Shown here: piece by piece, positions 24,028-35,437 of the stretch
Layout: every line of letters begins with the position of its first letter
Position numbering within the stretch: position 1 is the stretch's first letter
DNA from: an uncultured Oscillospiraceae bacterium
GTDB taxonomy: Bacteria; Bacillota; Clostridia; Oscillospirales; Oscillospiraceae
DNA: 64,000 nt
Direction of reading: 5' to 3'
Assembly (NCBI GenBank): GCA_947628185.1
Contig: CANQYW010000002.1
Location: forward strand, 117,443 to 181,442
Program-made: the position numbers and the translations under genes
The notes under the pieces: generated by a model
Told to the model about the DNA's origin: nothing
Seen by the model: the letters and a program-made list of their open reading frames with translations, nothing else
Database searches by the model: none

Positions 24028-25968
24028 TTACGATATCCTGTGGCCCGCCGGGATCGCGTCCGGGACGGTGAGAAGGTGCAACTTCTCCTCGCCGTCCTCC
24101 TGCCCCACGGCGGAGAGGAGCATACCGCAAGACTCAAGGCCCATCATCTTCCGGGGCGGGAGATTCAATATCCCCAGCACCGTCTTCCCCACAAGCGCCT
24201 CCGGGGCGTAGTATTTGGCGATGCCGGAGAGTATCTGCCGGGGTGTGCCGGAGCCGTCGTCCAGGGTGAACTTTAAGAGCTTTTCGCTCTTGGGCACCCG
24301 CTCGCAGGTGAGGACCTTGAGGACCCGGATGTCGCACTTCGCGAAGTCCTCAATGGGCACGTCCGGGAGGACGGGGTCAACTTTCGGCGGGTTCTTCGCG
24401 GCGTGGTAGTCCTCGATCTCCTGGGCCTTCTTCGCGGGGTCGATGCGGGCGAAGAGTATCTCCGGCGCGCCGATGGTGTGGCCCTCCGGGATGGCGCCGA
24501 AGGTGGCGAGACTGTCCCAATCGGAGACGGGCAAGTTAAGCTGCCGGAAGATCCTCTCCGAGGTCTCCGGGAGGAAGGGCCCCAAGAGCGTGGCCGCGAA
24601 ACGCACGGCCTCCAGGAGGTTATATAGGACGGTGGCGAGGCGGGGCCTCTTCTCGGGGTCGCGGCCTAAGACCCAGGGCTGGGTCTCGTCCACATACTTA
24701 TTGGCCCGGCGCAGGAGGGCGAATATCTCGTCTATCGCCTCCGCCACGTGGAGAGTGTCCATCCGCTCCTCGCAGCGTTTTGGCGCGGCGAGGCAGAGCT
24801 CAATTAGCTCCGCGTCCACGGGCTCCAGGGTGGAGTTTCCGCCCACGACGCCGCCGAAATACTTATTCGTCATGGAGACGGTGCGGTTCACAAGGTTGCC
24901 AAGTATGTTCGCGAGGTCCGAGTTTATCCGCTCGACTATGAGGTCGTGGTTCATGGTGCCGTCGGAGGAGAAGGGTATCTCGTGGAGGAGGTAGTAGCGC
25001 ACGGCGTCCACGCCGTAGAGCTCCGCGAGGTCGTCCGCGTAGAGGACGTTGCCCTTGGACTTTGACATCTTGCCGTCGCTCATGAGGAGCCAGGGGTGGC
25101 CGAAGACCTGTTTCGGCAGGGGCTCGCCCAGGGCCATTAGAAATGCCGGCCAGTAGAGGGTGTGGAAACGCAGTATGTCCTTCCCGATGAGGTGGACGTC
25201 CGCCGGCCAGTACTTATGGTACTTCTCCCCGCTCTCGCCGTTCACCTCGTAGCCAAGGAAGGTGGTGTAGTTAAATAGGGCGTCCAGCCACACGTATACA
25301 ACATGCTTGGGGTCGCTGCGGACGGGTATCCCCCAGGTGAAACTTGTGCGGGAGATGCAGAGATCCTGTAATCCCGGCTTTAGGAAGTTATTCACCATCT
25401 CGTTCTTCCGGGCCTCCGGCTGGATGAACTCGGGGTGGGCCTCGATGTAGTCCATGAGGGGATTTGTATACTTGGAGAGGCGGAAGAAGTAGGCCTCCTC
25501 CTGGGCCCAGCGGACCTCACGGCCGCAGTCCGGGCACTTGTGGTCCTCCAGCTGGCTCTCCGTCCAGAAGGACTCGCAGGGGGTGCAGTACCAGCCCTCG
25601 TACTTCGATTTGTAGATGTCCCCGGTGGCCAGGAACCGCTCGAAGATGTCCTGTATCTTCCGCTCGTGCTCCGGGTCCGTTGTGCGGGCAAAGACGTCGT
25701 AACTTGTGTTCATGAGGTCCCAGATGCGGCGGATCTCGCCGGAGGCGCCGTCCACGAACTCCTGGGGCGTGACGCCCGCGGCCTTGGCCTTCTCCTCGAT
25801 CTTCTGGCCGTGCTCGTCGGTGCCGGTCTGGAAGTAGACGTCGTAGCCCGTCATGCGCTTAAAGCGGCAGATGGCGTCGGCTAAGACTATCTCGTAGGTG
25901 TTGCCGATGTGGGGCTTGCCGGAGGCGTAGGCTATAGCCGTTGAAAGGTAGAATCTTCCCTTGCTCAT
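24028..25968 (-). CDS. metG: Methionine-tRNA ligase with C-terminal tRNA-binding domain
   Basis: A 646-residue class I synthetase that charges both initiator and elongator tRNA-Met. Visible are AYASGKPHIGNTYE (HIGH motif), a CTPC..CPDC zinc knuckle, KMSKSKGN (KMSKS motif), the helical anticodon domain, and a C-terminal EMAPII/Trbp111-like OB fold (about 545-646, FAKCDIRVLKVLTCERVPKSEKLLKF) used for dimerisation and tRNA capture. I chose ATG 25968 (MSKGRFYLS) over the track start, which overlaps the HIT gene. Last gene of the mltG-alaS-cupin-hit-metG series. Confidence 0.96.
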   Translation of the reverse strand: MSKGRFYLSTAIAYASGKPHIGNTYEIVLADAICRFKRMTGYDVYFQTGTDEHGQKIEEKAKAAGVTPQEFVDGASGEIRRIWDLMNTSYDVFARTTDPEHERKIQDIFERFLATGDIYKSKYEGWYCTPCESFWTESQLEDHKCPDCGREVRWAQEEAYFFRLSKYTNPLMDYIEAHPEFIQPEARKNEMVNNFLKPGLQDLCISRTSFTWGIPVRSDPKHVVYVWLDALFNYTTFLGYEVNGESGEKYHKYWPADVHLIGKDILRFHTLYWPAFLMALGEPLPKQVFGHPWLLMSDGKMSKSKGNVLYADDLAELYGVDAVRYYLLHEIPFSSDGTMNHDLIVERINSDLANILGNLVNRTVSMTNKYFGGVVGGNSTLEPVDAELIELCLAAPKRCEERMDTLHVAEAIDEIFALLRRANKYVDETQPWVLGRDPEKRPRLATVLYNLLEAVRFAATLLGPFLPETSERIFRQLNLPVSDWDSLATFGAIPEGHTIGAPEILFARIDPAKKAQEIEDYHAAKNPPKVDPVLPDVPIEDFAKCDIRVLKVLTCERVPKSEKLLKFTLDDGSGTPRQILSGIAKYYAPEALVGKTVLGILNLPPRKMMGLESCGMLLSAVGQEDGEEKLHLLTVPDAIPAGHRIS

Positions 25969-25984
25969 ATGTTCGTTCACCGTC

Positions 25985-26341
25985 CTAATTATTACCAAGG
26001 AGCCCCTCGCCCAGGGGACGCCCGCCTAAGATGTGGAAGTGTAGATGGGGCACCGTCTGCCCCGCGTCCGGCCCGGCGTTGGAGATGACCCGGTAGCCGT
26101 TCGTGAGGCCCTCCGCTTTCGCGACTTTCGCTATGACGGCGAAGATGTGCCCCACGAGGGCGGCGTCGGACTCCGTAATCTCCGCAACAGACACGATATG
26201 CTCCTTCGGCACCACCAAGATGTGGGTTGGCGCCTGGGGCGCTATGTCCCGGAATGCGCAGCAGAGCTCGTCCTCGTAGACCTTCTGGGAGGGTATATCC
26301 CCTCCCGCTATCTTGCAAAAGAGACAGTTACTATCCCGCAT
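25985..26341 (-). CDS. HIT-family protein (HINT-type nucleotide phosphoramidase)
   Basis: A 118-residue HIT protein that hydrolyses AMP-lysine or similar nucleotide phosphoramidates. It has CLFCKI near the N-terminus and the catalytic triad motif HLHFHILGG near the C-terminus. ATG 26341 is placed after AGAGGTGAG. Intact, unlike the broken HIT gene at 63.5 kb. Lies between the cupin gene and metG in the same direction. Confidence 0.93.
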   Translation of the reverse strand: MRDSNCLFCKIAGGDIPSQKVYEDELCCAFRDIAPQAPTHILVVPKEHIVSVAEITESDAALVGHIFAVIAKVAKAEGLTNGYRVISNAGPDAGQTVPHLHFHILGGRPLGEGLLGNN

Positions 26342-26353
26342 GACTCTCACCTC

Positions 26354-26686
26354 TCACTTGTGTTCCGGCACCACGGCGAAGAACCGCAGGGGGCCGGGGC
26401 CGATGTTTATTAAACTGTGGGTGTGGCCCAGGGGGCAGTAACTCACGTCGCCGGGCGCGAGATGTTCCTCAGCGCCGTCGAAGATCATCTTGGCCTCCCC
26501 CTCCAGGATATATATGGTCTCGCTGGAGGTCTCGTGGGTGTGAAGTCCGATGGAGGCCCCCACGGCCAGCTCCCCCATCATTATCTTTATCCGGGGGTCG
26601 GTGTACATGCGGGTGGAGGTGACGCCCTCGCCGCCCTTAAAGCCGGGGATGTCGCTGCGCTCTATATTCTCAAAATCTATCTTCAT
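26354..26686 (-). CDS. Cupin-domain protein
   Basis: A 110-residue single-domain cupin. The two cupin motifs are visible: GLHTHETSSETIYILEG (metal ligands His, His, Glu) and PGDVSYCPLGHTHSLIN (third His). Substrate unknown; such proteins bind a metal and act as isomerases, dioxygenases or sensors. ATG 26686 lies one base after the alaS stop, so it is translationally coupled. The track's longer start lies inside alaS. Confidence 0.88.
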   Translation of the reverse strand: MKIDFENIERSDIPGFKGGEGVTSTRMYTDPRIKIMMGELAVGASIGLHTHETSSETIYILEGEAKMIFDGAEEHLAPGDVSYCPLGHTHSLINIGPGPLRFFAVVPEHK

Positions 26687-26687
26687 A

Positions 26688-29348
<2,661 letters not shown>

Positions 29349-29375
29349 GTGGTCTCTTTCTCCTTATTTTTGGCG

Positions 29376-30959
29376 TCAGCCGCCGTACTGGTCGCTATTC
29401 ACGAACTCCTCAAAGCCGCCGTAAGTCTCAAAGAACTTGTGGGTGCCGCTGGTGGAGAGGGCGTAATAGTAGTAATCCGTGTCCGCCGGGGTTATGGCCG
29501 CCCGGATGGAGGCCATACCGGGGTTGCATATGGGCCCCTTGGGGAGGCCGGGGTATTTGTAGGTGTTGTAGGGGCTGTCGATCTCCGTCGAGAACTCCTG
29601 GCCGGTGTCCGCGATTATATAGTTTATGGTGGCGTCTATCTGGAGTAGCCCGTTGGTGCCCTGGCGGTCCGGGTGGTTGAGGCGGTTCTCTATGACGGAG
29701 GCTATGGTGTCCCGCTCGCTGTCGGCCCCCGCCTCCTTCTCTATCATGGCGGCGATATTTAGTATCTCCTCCACCGTGTAGCCAAGCTCCTGGGCTTTGG
29801 CCGCGAGGTCGTCGGTCCACTTCTTCTCAAAGTTATCGAGGAACCGCTCGACGACGTCCACCGGGTCGTCGTCAATATAGAACTCGTAGGTGTCCGGGAA
29901 GAGGAACCCCTCCAGGTGCTTGGGGTCACCGAGGGCGGTGTTCTCCAGGAAGTCGTAGTCGAACTCGTGGTCCTTGAGGACATCTAAGAGCTCATCCCTC
30001 TCGCAGACCTCGTTCTCCACCATCATGTCAACTATCTGGGTGATGCTGTAGCCCTCCGGGATGGTGAGCATTATGGTCTCCCGCACGCCCGTCACCGGGT
30101 TCATGCCGTGGATGAGGGCCCGGTAGTCGTAGTTCATGTTTAGGGTGTAAGTCCCCGCCATTATCTTCTCGTCCGCGTGGGCGAAGGAGCAGAAGAGCTT
30201 AAATAGCCACTTATAGCGCACAAGGCCGCTATTAACGAGCCGGTCGGCCACGGCGTCAATGTCCGCCACGTCCGTCTCATAGTACTCGGTCTCGCCCTCC
30301 TCCGTCTCCCGCTCCCGGCGCTCGGTGTGGAATAGGCTCTTTGGGAGCACCACCTCCACGGGCACGTCATCCCCGTCGAGCCCCAGCACGTCCGTGGCCC
30401 ACACCCAGCCGAGGGAGGCGAGGACGACGCTGACGCACATTATAAAGAGGAACATCATAAGGCCCGAGAGACAGCCCGTGCGTTTCGTGCGGCCCCGGCG
30501 GACCACCTTCTCCTCCACGTCGGCGTACTCCTTGTCAAAGTCGAACTCCACCTCGAAGTCCTCCACCGGGTCGGACTTGCGCTCCCCGCCCCGCCGCCGG
30601 GGTGTGGCGCGCTTTGGGTCCATGTCCCGGAGGGAGGCGGACTTTCTGGGTTCCGGTTCCGGCTCCGGCTCCGGCTCGCTCCAGCGGCGCGTGGGCTCCT
30701 CGGGTGAGTCAAACTCCACCGTGTAGTCCCGCTCCTCCGGGTCGTCATCGAATATTGGGAGAAGGTCGGGGCCAATATCCGCCTCGCTGGGGTCCTCATG
30801 GGGTTTTTGCCCCGGCTCCGGCTCCGGCGCGGGTTTTGGCTCCGGTTTTGGCTCCGGGGGCCGCGCCGGCTCCTCCGGCGGGGGGCCGCCGTTGGGGGCC
30901 AGGGTGAAGTCCTCCCCCATGAGCTCCCTCAGGTACTCTTCTCTTCTGTCGTCGCTCAT
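29376..30959 (-). CDS. mltG: Endolytic transglycosylase MltG with long disordered N-terminus
   Basis: A 527-residue membrane enzyme that cuts nascent glycan strands and sets their length. Residues 1-155 are cytoplasmic and disordered, with Pro-Glu-Lys repeats (PEPKPEPKPAPEPEP) and an RRRGG basic stretch. A single membrane helix lies at about 163-190. The YceG domain follows, with EGFLFPDTYEF, catalytic Glu in MIEKEAG, and YNTYKYPGLPKGPICNPG. AGGAGG precedes the ATG. The N-terminal extension is much longer than in E. coli MltG and may be an interaction surface for other division or elongation proteins. First gene of the series running to metG. Confidence 0.94.
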   Translation of the reverse strand: MSDDRREEYLRELMGEDFTLAPNGGPPPEEPARPPEPKPEPKPAPEPEPGQKPHEDPSEADIGPDLLPIFDDDPEERDYTVEFDSPEEPTRRWSEPEPEPEPEPRKSASLRDMDPKRATPRRRGGERKSDPVEDFEVEFDFDKEYADVEEKVVRRGRTKRTGCLSGLMMFLFIMCVSVVLASLGWVWATDVLGLDGDDVPVEVVLPKSLFHTERRERETEEGETEYYETDVADIDAVADRLVNSGLVRYKWLFKLFCSFAHADEKIMAGTYTLNMNYDYRALIHGMNPVTGVRETIMLTIPEGYSITQIVDMMVENEVCERDELLDVLKDHEFDYDFLENTALGDPKHLEGFLFPDTYEFYIDDDPVDVVERFLDNFEKKWTDDLAAKAQELGYTVEEILNIAAMIEKEAGADSERDTIASVIENRLNHPDRQGTNGLLQIDATINYIIADTGQEFSTEIDSPYNTYKYPGLPKGPICNPGMASIRAAITPADTDYYYYALSTSGTHKFFETYGGFEEFVNSDQYGG

Positions 30960-30988
30960 CTCAAACCTCCTGGAATACGCTGTGACAA

Positions 30989-31026
30989 CATCACCGCCCG
31001 CCGCATAGGATAACGCGGACGGTGAG
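30989..31026. other. GC-rich imperfect inverted repeat upstream of mltG
   Basis: CACCGCCCGC...GCGGACGGTG forms an imperfect stem with an A/T-rich loop, between the divergent mltG and small-protein genes. It could be a leader hairpin; no T-run follows on either strand. Confidence 0.3.
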
Positions 31027-31116
31027 AGCGGATCTCACACCCACCTCCGCCGATACGCGCGCGGCGGAAGGGACATAACTTCAATATGCCGGCGCGTCGG
31101 CGGAATGGAGTATCAT

Positions 31117-31260
31117 ATGAATTGCTTTGGCGGTAACTCTTGTCTGTGGATCATCCTCATACTCATCGTTGTGCTCTGCGCCTGCGGCGGCAACGGCTGC
31201 GGCAACGGCTGCGGCTGCGGCAACGACAACGGCGGCAACGGCTGCGGCTGCGGCTGCTAA
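31117..31260 (+). CDS. Small Cys/Gly-rich membrane peptide (47 aa)
   Basis: Too short for the ORF track in this frame. It reads MNCFGGNSC, a membrane helix LWIILILIVVLCAC (residues 10-23), then a Gly-Cys-Asn-rich tail of CGNGC and CGCGC units containing about nine cysteines. TGGAG lies seven bases before the ATG. It resembles small CG-rich proteins I recall from clostridia, some linked to spore coats; here that is only a suggestion. It ends four bases into the 3' end of the convergent cyclo-ligase gene. The alanine-rich frames that overlap it are artefacts of the GGCAACGGCTGC repeats. Confidence 0.6.
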   Translation: MNCFGGNSCLWIILILIVVLCACGGNGCGNGCGCGNDNGGNGCGCGC

Positions 31261-31853
31261 ACCCCAATCGCCGGGGCCCTCTCGGGGGCCCCGGTCCAGA
31301 CGGCCCTTAACTCCGTCACCACGAGATCCATCTTCACGTCGAGCTCGCACATGGGGAGCTCCCGCAGTATGAGCCTCTCCCGGGCCAGCCCCACCCGCAG
31401 CGCCCCCGGCGCGTGGGCGAGGAACCTATCGTAGTATCCGCCGCCCCGGCCCAGGCGGCCCCCGCGGAAGTCAAAGGCCACGCCCGGCACCACCACCAGT
31501 TCCAGCGCCCCCGGCGGCGCCGCCTTTAAGTCTTTAGACGGCTCCGGGATGGAAAATGTTCCGGGGACAAGCTCCTCTATGCTCCTTATCTCCACCGCCT
31601 CCATCTCCCCCGGTCCCGTGACCCTGGGGAGATAGACGTGCTTACCGGCCTCCAACGCCCGGAGGATAAGCGGCTCCGTCCTGACCTCCTTGCCCACGCC
31701 CCAGAAGAGCATCACGTGATGGGCGTCCCGGTACTCGGGCAGCCCCTGGAGCTGGGACAGTATCTGGGCGTCGGAGAGGTCGAAAAAGTCCTGGTCCAGG
31801 GACTCCTCCATCTCCCTCATGAGTCTCCGCCCCTCCTCCTTAGAAGAAGTCAT
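31257..31853 (-). CDS. 5-formyltetrahydrofolate cyclo-ligase
   Basis: A 198-residue enzyme converting 5-formyl-THF to 5,10-methenyl-THF with ATP, returning stored folate to one-carbon metabolism. Diagnostic is PGVAFDFRGGRLGRGGGYYDRFL near residues 119-141, the family's nucleotide/folate-binding signature. ATG 31853 (MTSSKEEGRRLMREM) gives normal length and overlaps the DJ-1 gene by 14 bases; the 287-residue track version runs into that gene. A later ATG is possible but would trim the conserved first helix. Confidence 0.9.
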   Translation of the reverse strand: MTSSKEEGRRLMREMEESLDQDFFDLSDAQILSQLQGLPEYRDAHHVMLFWGVGKEVRTEPLILRALEAGKHVYLPRVTGPGEMEAVEIRSIEELVPGTFSIPEPSKDLKAAPPGALELVVVPGVAFDFRGGRLGRGGGYYDRFLAHAPGALRVGLARERLILRELPMCELDVKMDLVVTELRAVWTGAPERAPAIGV

Positions 31854-32388
31854 AGTGGACGGCCTCCGACACGGCCTCCGCCGCCGGACGGCCCCGGAGT
31901 ATCTCCACCACCGTGAGGGCGAAGTCCCAGGCGGTACCGGCGCTGCGGCTGGTGACGACGTTCCCGTCCACCACAACGCGCTCGCCGGGCTCCGCCTTCG
32001 CCCCCCCGAGTTCCCCCTCCATGCCGGGGTAGCAGACGGCCCTGCGGCCCTCCAATATTCCCAATTTCGCGAGCACCGTGGGGGCGGCGCATATGGCCGC
32101 CACCAGATTCCCCGAATCATACGCCGCCCTTATGACGCTCAGCGCGGCCCTGGAGGCGGCGATGTTCCGCACGCCCCTGAGTCCCCCGGGGACTATCACG
32201 GCCTCGGCCCTCGCGCCGTCGACCTCCGCCACGCCGATGTCCGTCTCCACCCGGAGCCCGTGGCTCCCCGCCACGGTGACGCCGGTGACGCCCACGAGAC
32301 ACACATCGACTTTCGCCCTTTTAAGCGCGTCATAGGGCGCTATGGCCTCAACTTCCTCAAAACCCTCCGCCAAGAGGATGTACACCAT
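31840..32388 (-). CDS. DJ-1/PfpI-family protein (YajL-like)
   Basis: A 182-residue DJ-1 superfamily protein. It shows the conserved acidic residue in LLAEGFEEVEA and the nucleophile Cys in AAICAAPTVLA; GTAWDFALTVVEIL closes the fold. Family members act as glyoxalase III or protein deglycase, or as chaperones; the exact activity cannot be read here. ATG 32388 lies six bases after the tagA stop with GGAAAG upstream. Second gene of a tagA-DJ-1-cyclo-ligase operon. Confidence 0.9.
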   Translation of the reverse strand: MVYILLAEGFEEVEAIAPYDALKRAKVDVCLVGVTGVTVAGSHGLRVETDIGVAEVDGARAEAVIVPGGLRGVRNIAASRAALSVIRAAYDSGNLVAAICAAPTVLAKLGILEGRRAVCYPGMEGELGGAKAEPGERVVVDGNVVTSRSAGTAWDFALTVVEILRGRPAAEAVSEAVHYDFF

Positions 32389-32393
32389 GAAGA

Positions 32394-33128
32394 TCACTTT
32401 CCTTTCAGCTTTTCGCCTATTTTCTCCCCAACCACGCAGACCAAAAATACCGGCAGTTGGGTCATTCTTCCAAATCTTGAGGGCTCCTGTATGAGCCTAT
32501 ATAGCCACTCCACGTTGTGCCTCTGCCAGCTCTCCGGCGCTCTCTGCACCGCCCCGGCGTAGACATCGAGGGAACCCCCGAGGCCCGCCATGAGGCCGAC
32601 TTTGAGCTTATCCCTATTTTTGCTCATCCACCGCTCCTGCTTTGGGGCCCCGAGGCACACAAGGAGGAGATCGGGCTGGAGGGCGTTTATCCTCTCAATT
32701 ATGGGCCCGTCGTCCTTAAAATATCCGTCCGCCGTGCCGGAGACCACAAGTCCCGGGTGCGCGGACATGAGATTCCGCCCCGCCTCCTCCGCGACGCCCG
32801 GTTTCGCGCCGAGGAGAAATACGCTCCGGCCCTCTCTCGCCATCACATCAAATAGCCCCTGGGCGAAGTCCGCCCCGGCCACCTTGCACTTCAGGGGCCG
32901 GCCCAGTATCTTGGCGCCGTAGACGACGCCGATGCCGTCCGGCAATACGAGAGCCGCCCCCTCGATTATCCCCCGGAGCTCCGGGTCCTTGCGGCAGGCC
33001 ATGGCTATCTCGGGGTTGGGGGTAACGACGTACCCGCCGTCCCGGCGGCGCATGAGCTCCAGACCCCGCTCCACCGCCTCGTCCATGGTCAAATTGTCGA
33101 ATCCCAGGCCCAGTACCTCTACCCGCAT
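32394..33128 (-). CDS. tagA: WecG/TagA/CpsF-family glycosyltransferase
   Basis: A 244-residue membrane-associated enzyme. TagA adds ManNAc to lipid-linked GlcNAc in wall teichoic acid synthesis; other members act in capsule or ECA synthesis. Family features: TPNPEIAMACRKDPEL, LPDGIGVVYGAKILG with the proposed base Asp, LLLVCLGAPKQERW and GLGGSLDVYAG. The basic C-terminus (LYRLIQEPSRFGR) is typical of membrane docking. ATG 33128 after GGAGG is preferred to the longer start. No teichoic acid operon is seen around it. Confidence 0.93.
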   Translation of the reverse strand: MRVEVLGLGFDNLTMDEAVERGLELMRRRDGGYVVTPNPEIAMACRKDPELRGIIEGAALVLPDGIGVVYGAKILGRPLKCKVAGADFAQGLFDVMAREGRSVFLLGAKPGVAEEAGRNLMSAHPGLVVSGTADGYFKDDGPIIERINALQPDLLLVCLGAPKQERWMSKNRDKLKVGLMAGLGGSLDVYAGAVQRAPESWQRHNVEWLYRLIQEPSRFGRMTQLPVFLVCVVGEKIGEKLKGK

Positions 33129-33244
33129 GTCATCCTCCGTTTCCTTCGGCCCCGAAGTTCCGCAGTCATTCACGGTAATTTTATCATATGGTCCCGAATT
33201 GTCAAGGCGGTAGGTTTAATATTTAATATTGGTTTAAAAAGCGG

Positions 33245-34159
33245 TCAAAAGAGCCCGCCGTAGCGGGGCTGGGGGTAGTCGAGCTCGTAGCTGCGGCAGA
33301 GGTCCAGGAAGTCCCGGGCGGCGGAGGTCAGGCGTTTCTGCCGGTGGTAGACGATGTTGAACTTGCGCCGGAAGGTGAGGCCCTCCACCGTCACCATCTC
33401 CACCAGCCCCTGCTCCAGGGGGCCGTGGAGCATCCTGTGGGGCAGCACCGCCACGCCAAGACCCTCTATCACGGCGTTCACAAGGGCGGTGGTGCTGGTG
33501 GCCTCCCAGATGGGCTCCACCGCGAACCCCGCCGCCTCCACCGCCTGGTCGAAGACCTCCCTGGTGCCGCTGCCCCGCTCCCGCAGCAGGAACTTCTGCG
33601 TCCTAAACTCCCGGAGGTCCATGGCGGCGGGTCCCGGCCCCTCCCCCGCCGGGGCCCTTATGACGACCAGCTCGTCCTCCATGTACTCCTCCGAGATGAG
33701 GGCCGGGTCGTGGGCCGGTCCCTCGATGAGCGCCAGATCCAGGGCGCTGTCCGTTATCCGCCGCTCCAGCTCCTCCGAGGGCGCCACCAGCGCCCGGACC
33801 TCCGTGCCCGGATGGCGGTTCTGAAAGCTCCTCACATACCCCGGCAGGAACTGGGACCCTATGGTCACGCTGGCCCCCACCCGGATGAGGCCAAGGGCGT
33901 CCCAGTTGCGCATGGCCCGCTCCATGTCCTCAAATATCCCATCGACGCCCCTGGCGTACTCCAAGAACCGCTCCCCCGCCGCCGTTATCCGCAGACGGCG
34001 GCCTATCCTGTCAAAGAGCACCACGCCGTAGTACTCCTCCAGCTCCCGCACCGCGAGACTCACAGCCGGCTGCGTCATGTTGAGCGCCTCCGCCGCCCGC
34101 GTGGTGCTGTACCCCGACTCCGCTATCGCCAGGAATATCCTCATGTGCCGTATCGTCAT
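33245..34159 (-). CDS. LysR-family transcriptional regulator
   Basis: A 304-residue regulator with an N-terminal winged helix (MTIRHMRIFLAIAESGYSTTRAAEALNMTQPAVSLAVRELEEYYGVVLFDR, residues 1-51) and a periplasmic-binding-like effector domain (about 90-295). It is divergent from two chromate-transporter genes, the usual arrangement for a LysR activator and its target. Resembles the CysB/CbbR-like group with effector-domain RERGSGTREVFD. Effector unknown. Confidence 0.93.
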   Translation of the reverse strand: MTIRHMRIFLAIAESGYSTTRAAEALNMTQPAVSLAVRELEEYYGVVLFDRIGRRLRITAAGERFLEYARGVDGIFEDMERAMRNWDALGLIRVGASVTIGSQFLPGYVRSFQNRHPGTEVRALVAPSEELERRITDSALDLALIEGPAHDPALISEEYMEDELVVIRAPAGEGPGPAAMDLREFRTQKFLLRERGSGTREVFDQAVEAAGFAVEPIWEATSTTALVNAVIEGLGVAVLPHRMLHGPLEQGLVEMVTVEGLTFRRKFNIVYHRQKRLTSAARDFLDLCRSYELDYPQPRYGGLF

Positions 34160-34260
34160 TGTTCTCTCCTTATATTTTATTGGTTATCAAATATATAAAA
34201 ATATACTATTTTACTTATCAGGCGTCAAGGGATATACTGTCGCTGACAGGAGGGAAAGAG

Positions 34261-34869
34261 ATGCAAAAATCGAAAACGACACTAATTAAGCTCTTCACGT
34301 CGACGCTCAAGCTCAGCGCCTGCACCTTTGGCGGGGGGTTTGTGATAATACCCCTGATGCGCCGGAAATTCGTGGAGGAACTGGGCTGGCTGGAGGAGCA
34401 GGAGATGCTGGATCTCGCGGCGATCGCCCAGTCCGCGCCGGGGGCCATAGCCGTCAACGCCTCGATACTCGTGGGCTACCGTGTGGCGGGTGTGCTGGGG
34501 GCGCTATTGACGGTGCTGGGCACCATATTGCCGCCGCTCATTATAATATCCGTCATCTCCGTGTTCTACGCGGCCTTCCGGGACAGCGCCATTGTGAGTC
34601 TCGTGATGCGGGGCATGACGGCGGGCGTGGCGGCCGTCATCTGCGACGTGGTCATCAACATGGCCGGCGGGGTGCTGAAGTCAAAGCGGGTGCTGCCGGT
34701 GCTGGTGATGCTGGGGGCCTTCGCGGCGGTGAGGTTCTTAAACGTCAATAACGTGCCGGTGATACTCCTGTGCGGGGCCATCGGCGCGGCGGATGTCTTC
34801 TGGCAGAGCCGCAGCGGCGAGCGTCACCACGGCGCGCATCACGGCAGAGGGGCGGTGAGGCCCCAATGA
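34261..34869 (+). CDS. chrA1: Chromate transporter, half-size subunit 1
   Basis: A 202-residue single-domain ChrA protein with about six membrane segments. It carries the family's FGGGFVIIPLMRRKFVEELGWL and AIAQSAPGAIAVNASILVGYR, matching FGGG(Y/F).P and PGP(I/L). Short-chain ChrA proteins work in pairs and export chromate, though many gut homologues may move other anions. GACAGGAGG lies before ATG 34261. It overlaps the next gene by four bases. Confidence 0.88.
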   Translation: MQKSKTTLIKLFTSTLKLSACTFGGGFVIIPLMRRKFVEELGWLEEQEMLDLAAIAQSAPGAIAVNASILVGYRVAGVLGALLTVLGTILPPLIIISVISVFYAAFRDSAIVSLVMRGMTAGVAAVICDVVINMAGGVLKSKRVLPVLVMLGAFAAVRFLNVNNVPVILLCGAIGAADVFWQSRSGERHHGAHHGRGAVRPQ

Positions 34870-35426
34870 CGTACTTTCAGCTCATATGGAGCTTTTTCAA
34901 GATAGGGCTCTTCAGCATCGGCGGGGGCTACGCCGCCATGCCCCTCATAGAGCAGGAGGTGGTGGACCTGCACGGCTGGCTCACCATGCGGGAGTTCGCG
35001 GACATCATGACCATAGCGGAGATGACCCCGGGGCCCATCGCCATAAACTCCGCCACCTTCGTGGGGATACGTGTGGCGGGCGTCGCGGGGGCGGTGGTGG
35101 CGACCGTCGGGTGCGTGCTGCCCTCCTGCGCCATCGTCATGGCCCTGGCATACGTCTACTACAGGTACCGGGGTCTCGGCGTGGTGAAGGGCGTGCTCTC
35201 GGGGCTGCGGCCCGCCGTCATAGCGATGATAGCCTCGGCGGGGCTCTCGCTCCTGACGCTCTCCGTCTTCGGTGAGCGGGAGATAACGCCGGGGGCCCAC
35301 TTAGACCTCATCGCGGCGGCACTATTCTTAGGGGCGCTCATTGTACTGCGCTGGAAGAAACCAAATCCAATATACGTCATGGCCGGCGCCGGCATTCTGG
35401 GCGCGGCGCTGTACACAATAATTTAG
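34866..35426 (+). CDS. chrA2: Chromate transporter, half-size subunit 2
   Basis: A 186-residue partner of the preceding gene, starting at an ATGA overlap (34866). It has FSIGGGYAAMPLIEQEVVDLHGWL and MTPGPIAINSATFVGIRVAG. Tandem half-size ChrA genes replace the fused long ChrA of Proteobacteria. Probably controlled by the divergent LysR regulator. Confidence 0.88.
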   Translation: MTYFQLIWSFFKIGLFSIGGGYAAMPLIEQEVVDLHGWLTMREFADIMTIAEMTPGPIAINSATFVGIRVAGVAGAVVATVGCVLPSCAIVMALAYVYYRYRGLGVVKGVLSGLRPAVIAMIASAGLSLLTLSVFGEREITPGAHLDLIAAALFLGALIVLRWKKPNPIYVMAGAGILGAALYTII

Positions 35427-35437
35427 GGGGGAGAGAT

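Noticed and set aside
29349-29375. T-box or other leader for alaS
   Set aside because: Only 27 bases separate mltG and alaS; no T-box sequence or terminator there.
31081-31372. Alanine-rich ORFs on both strands (31081-31350 minus, 31127-31372 plus)
   Set aside because: Produced by the GGCAACGGCTGC-type repeats of the Cys/Gly-rich peptide gene read in other frames.
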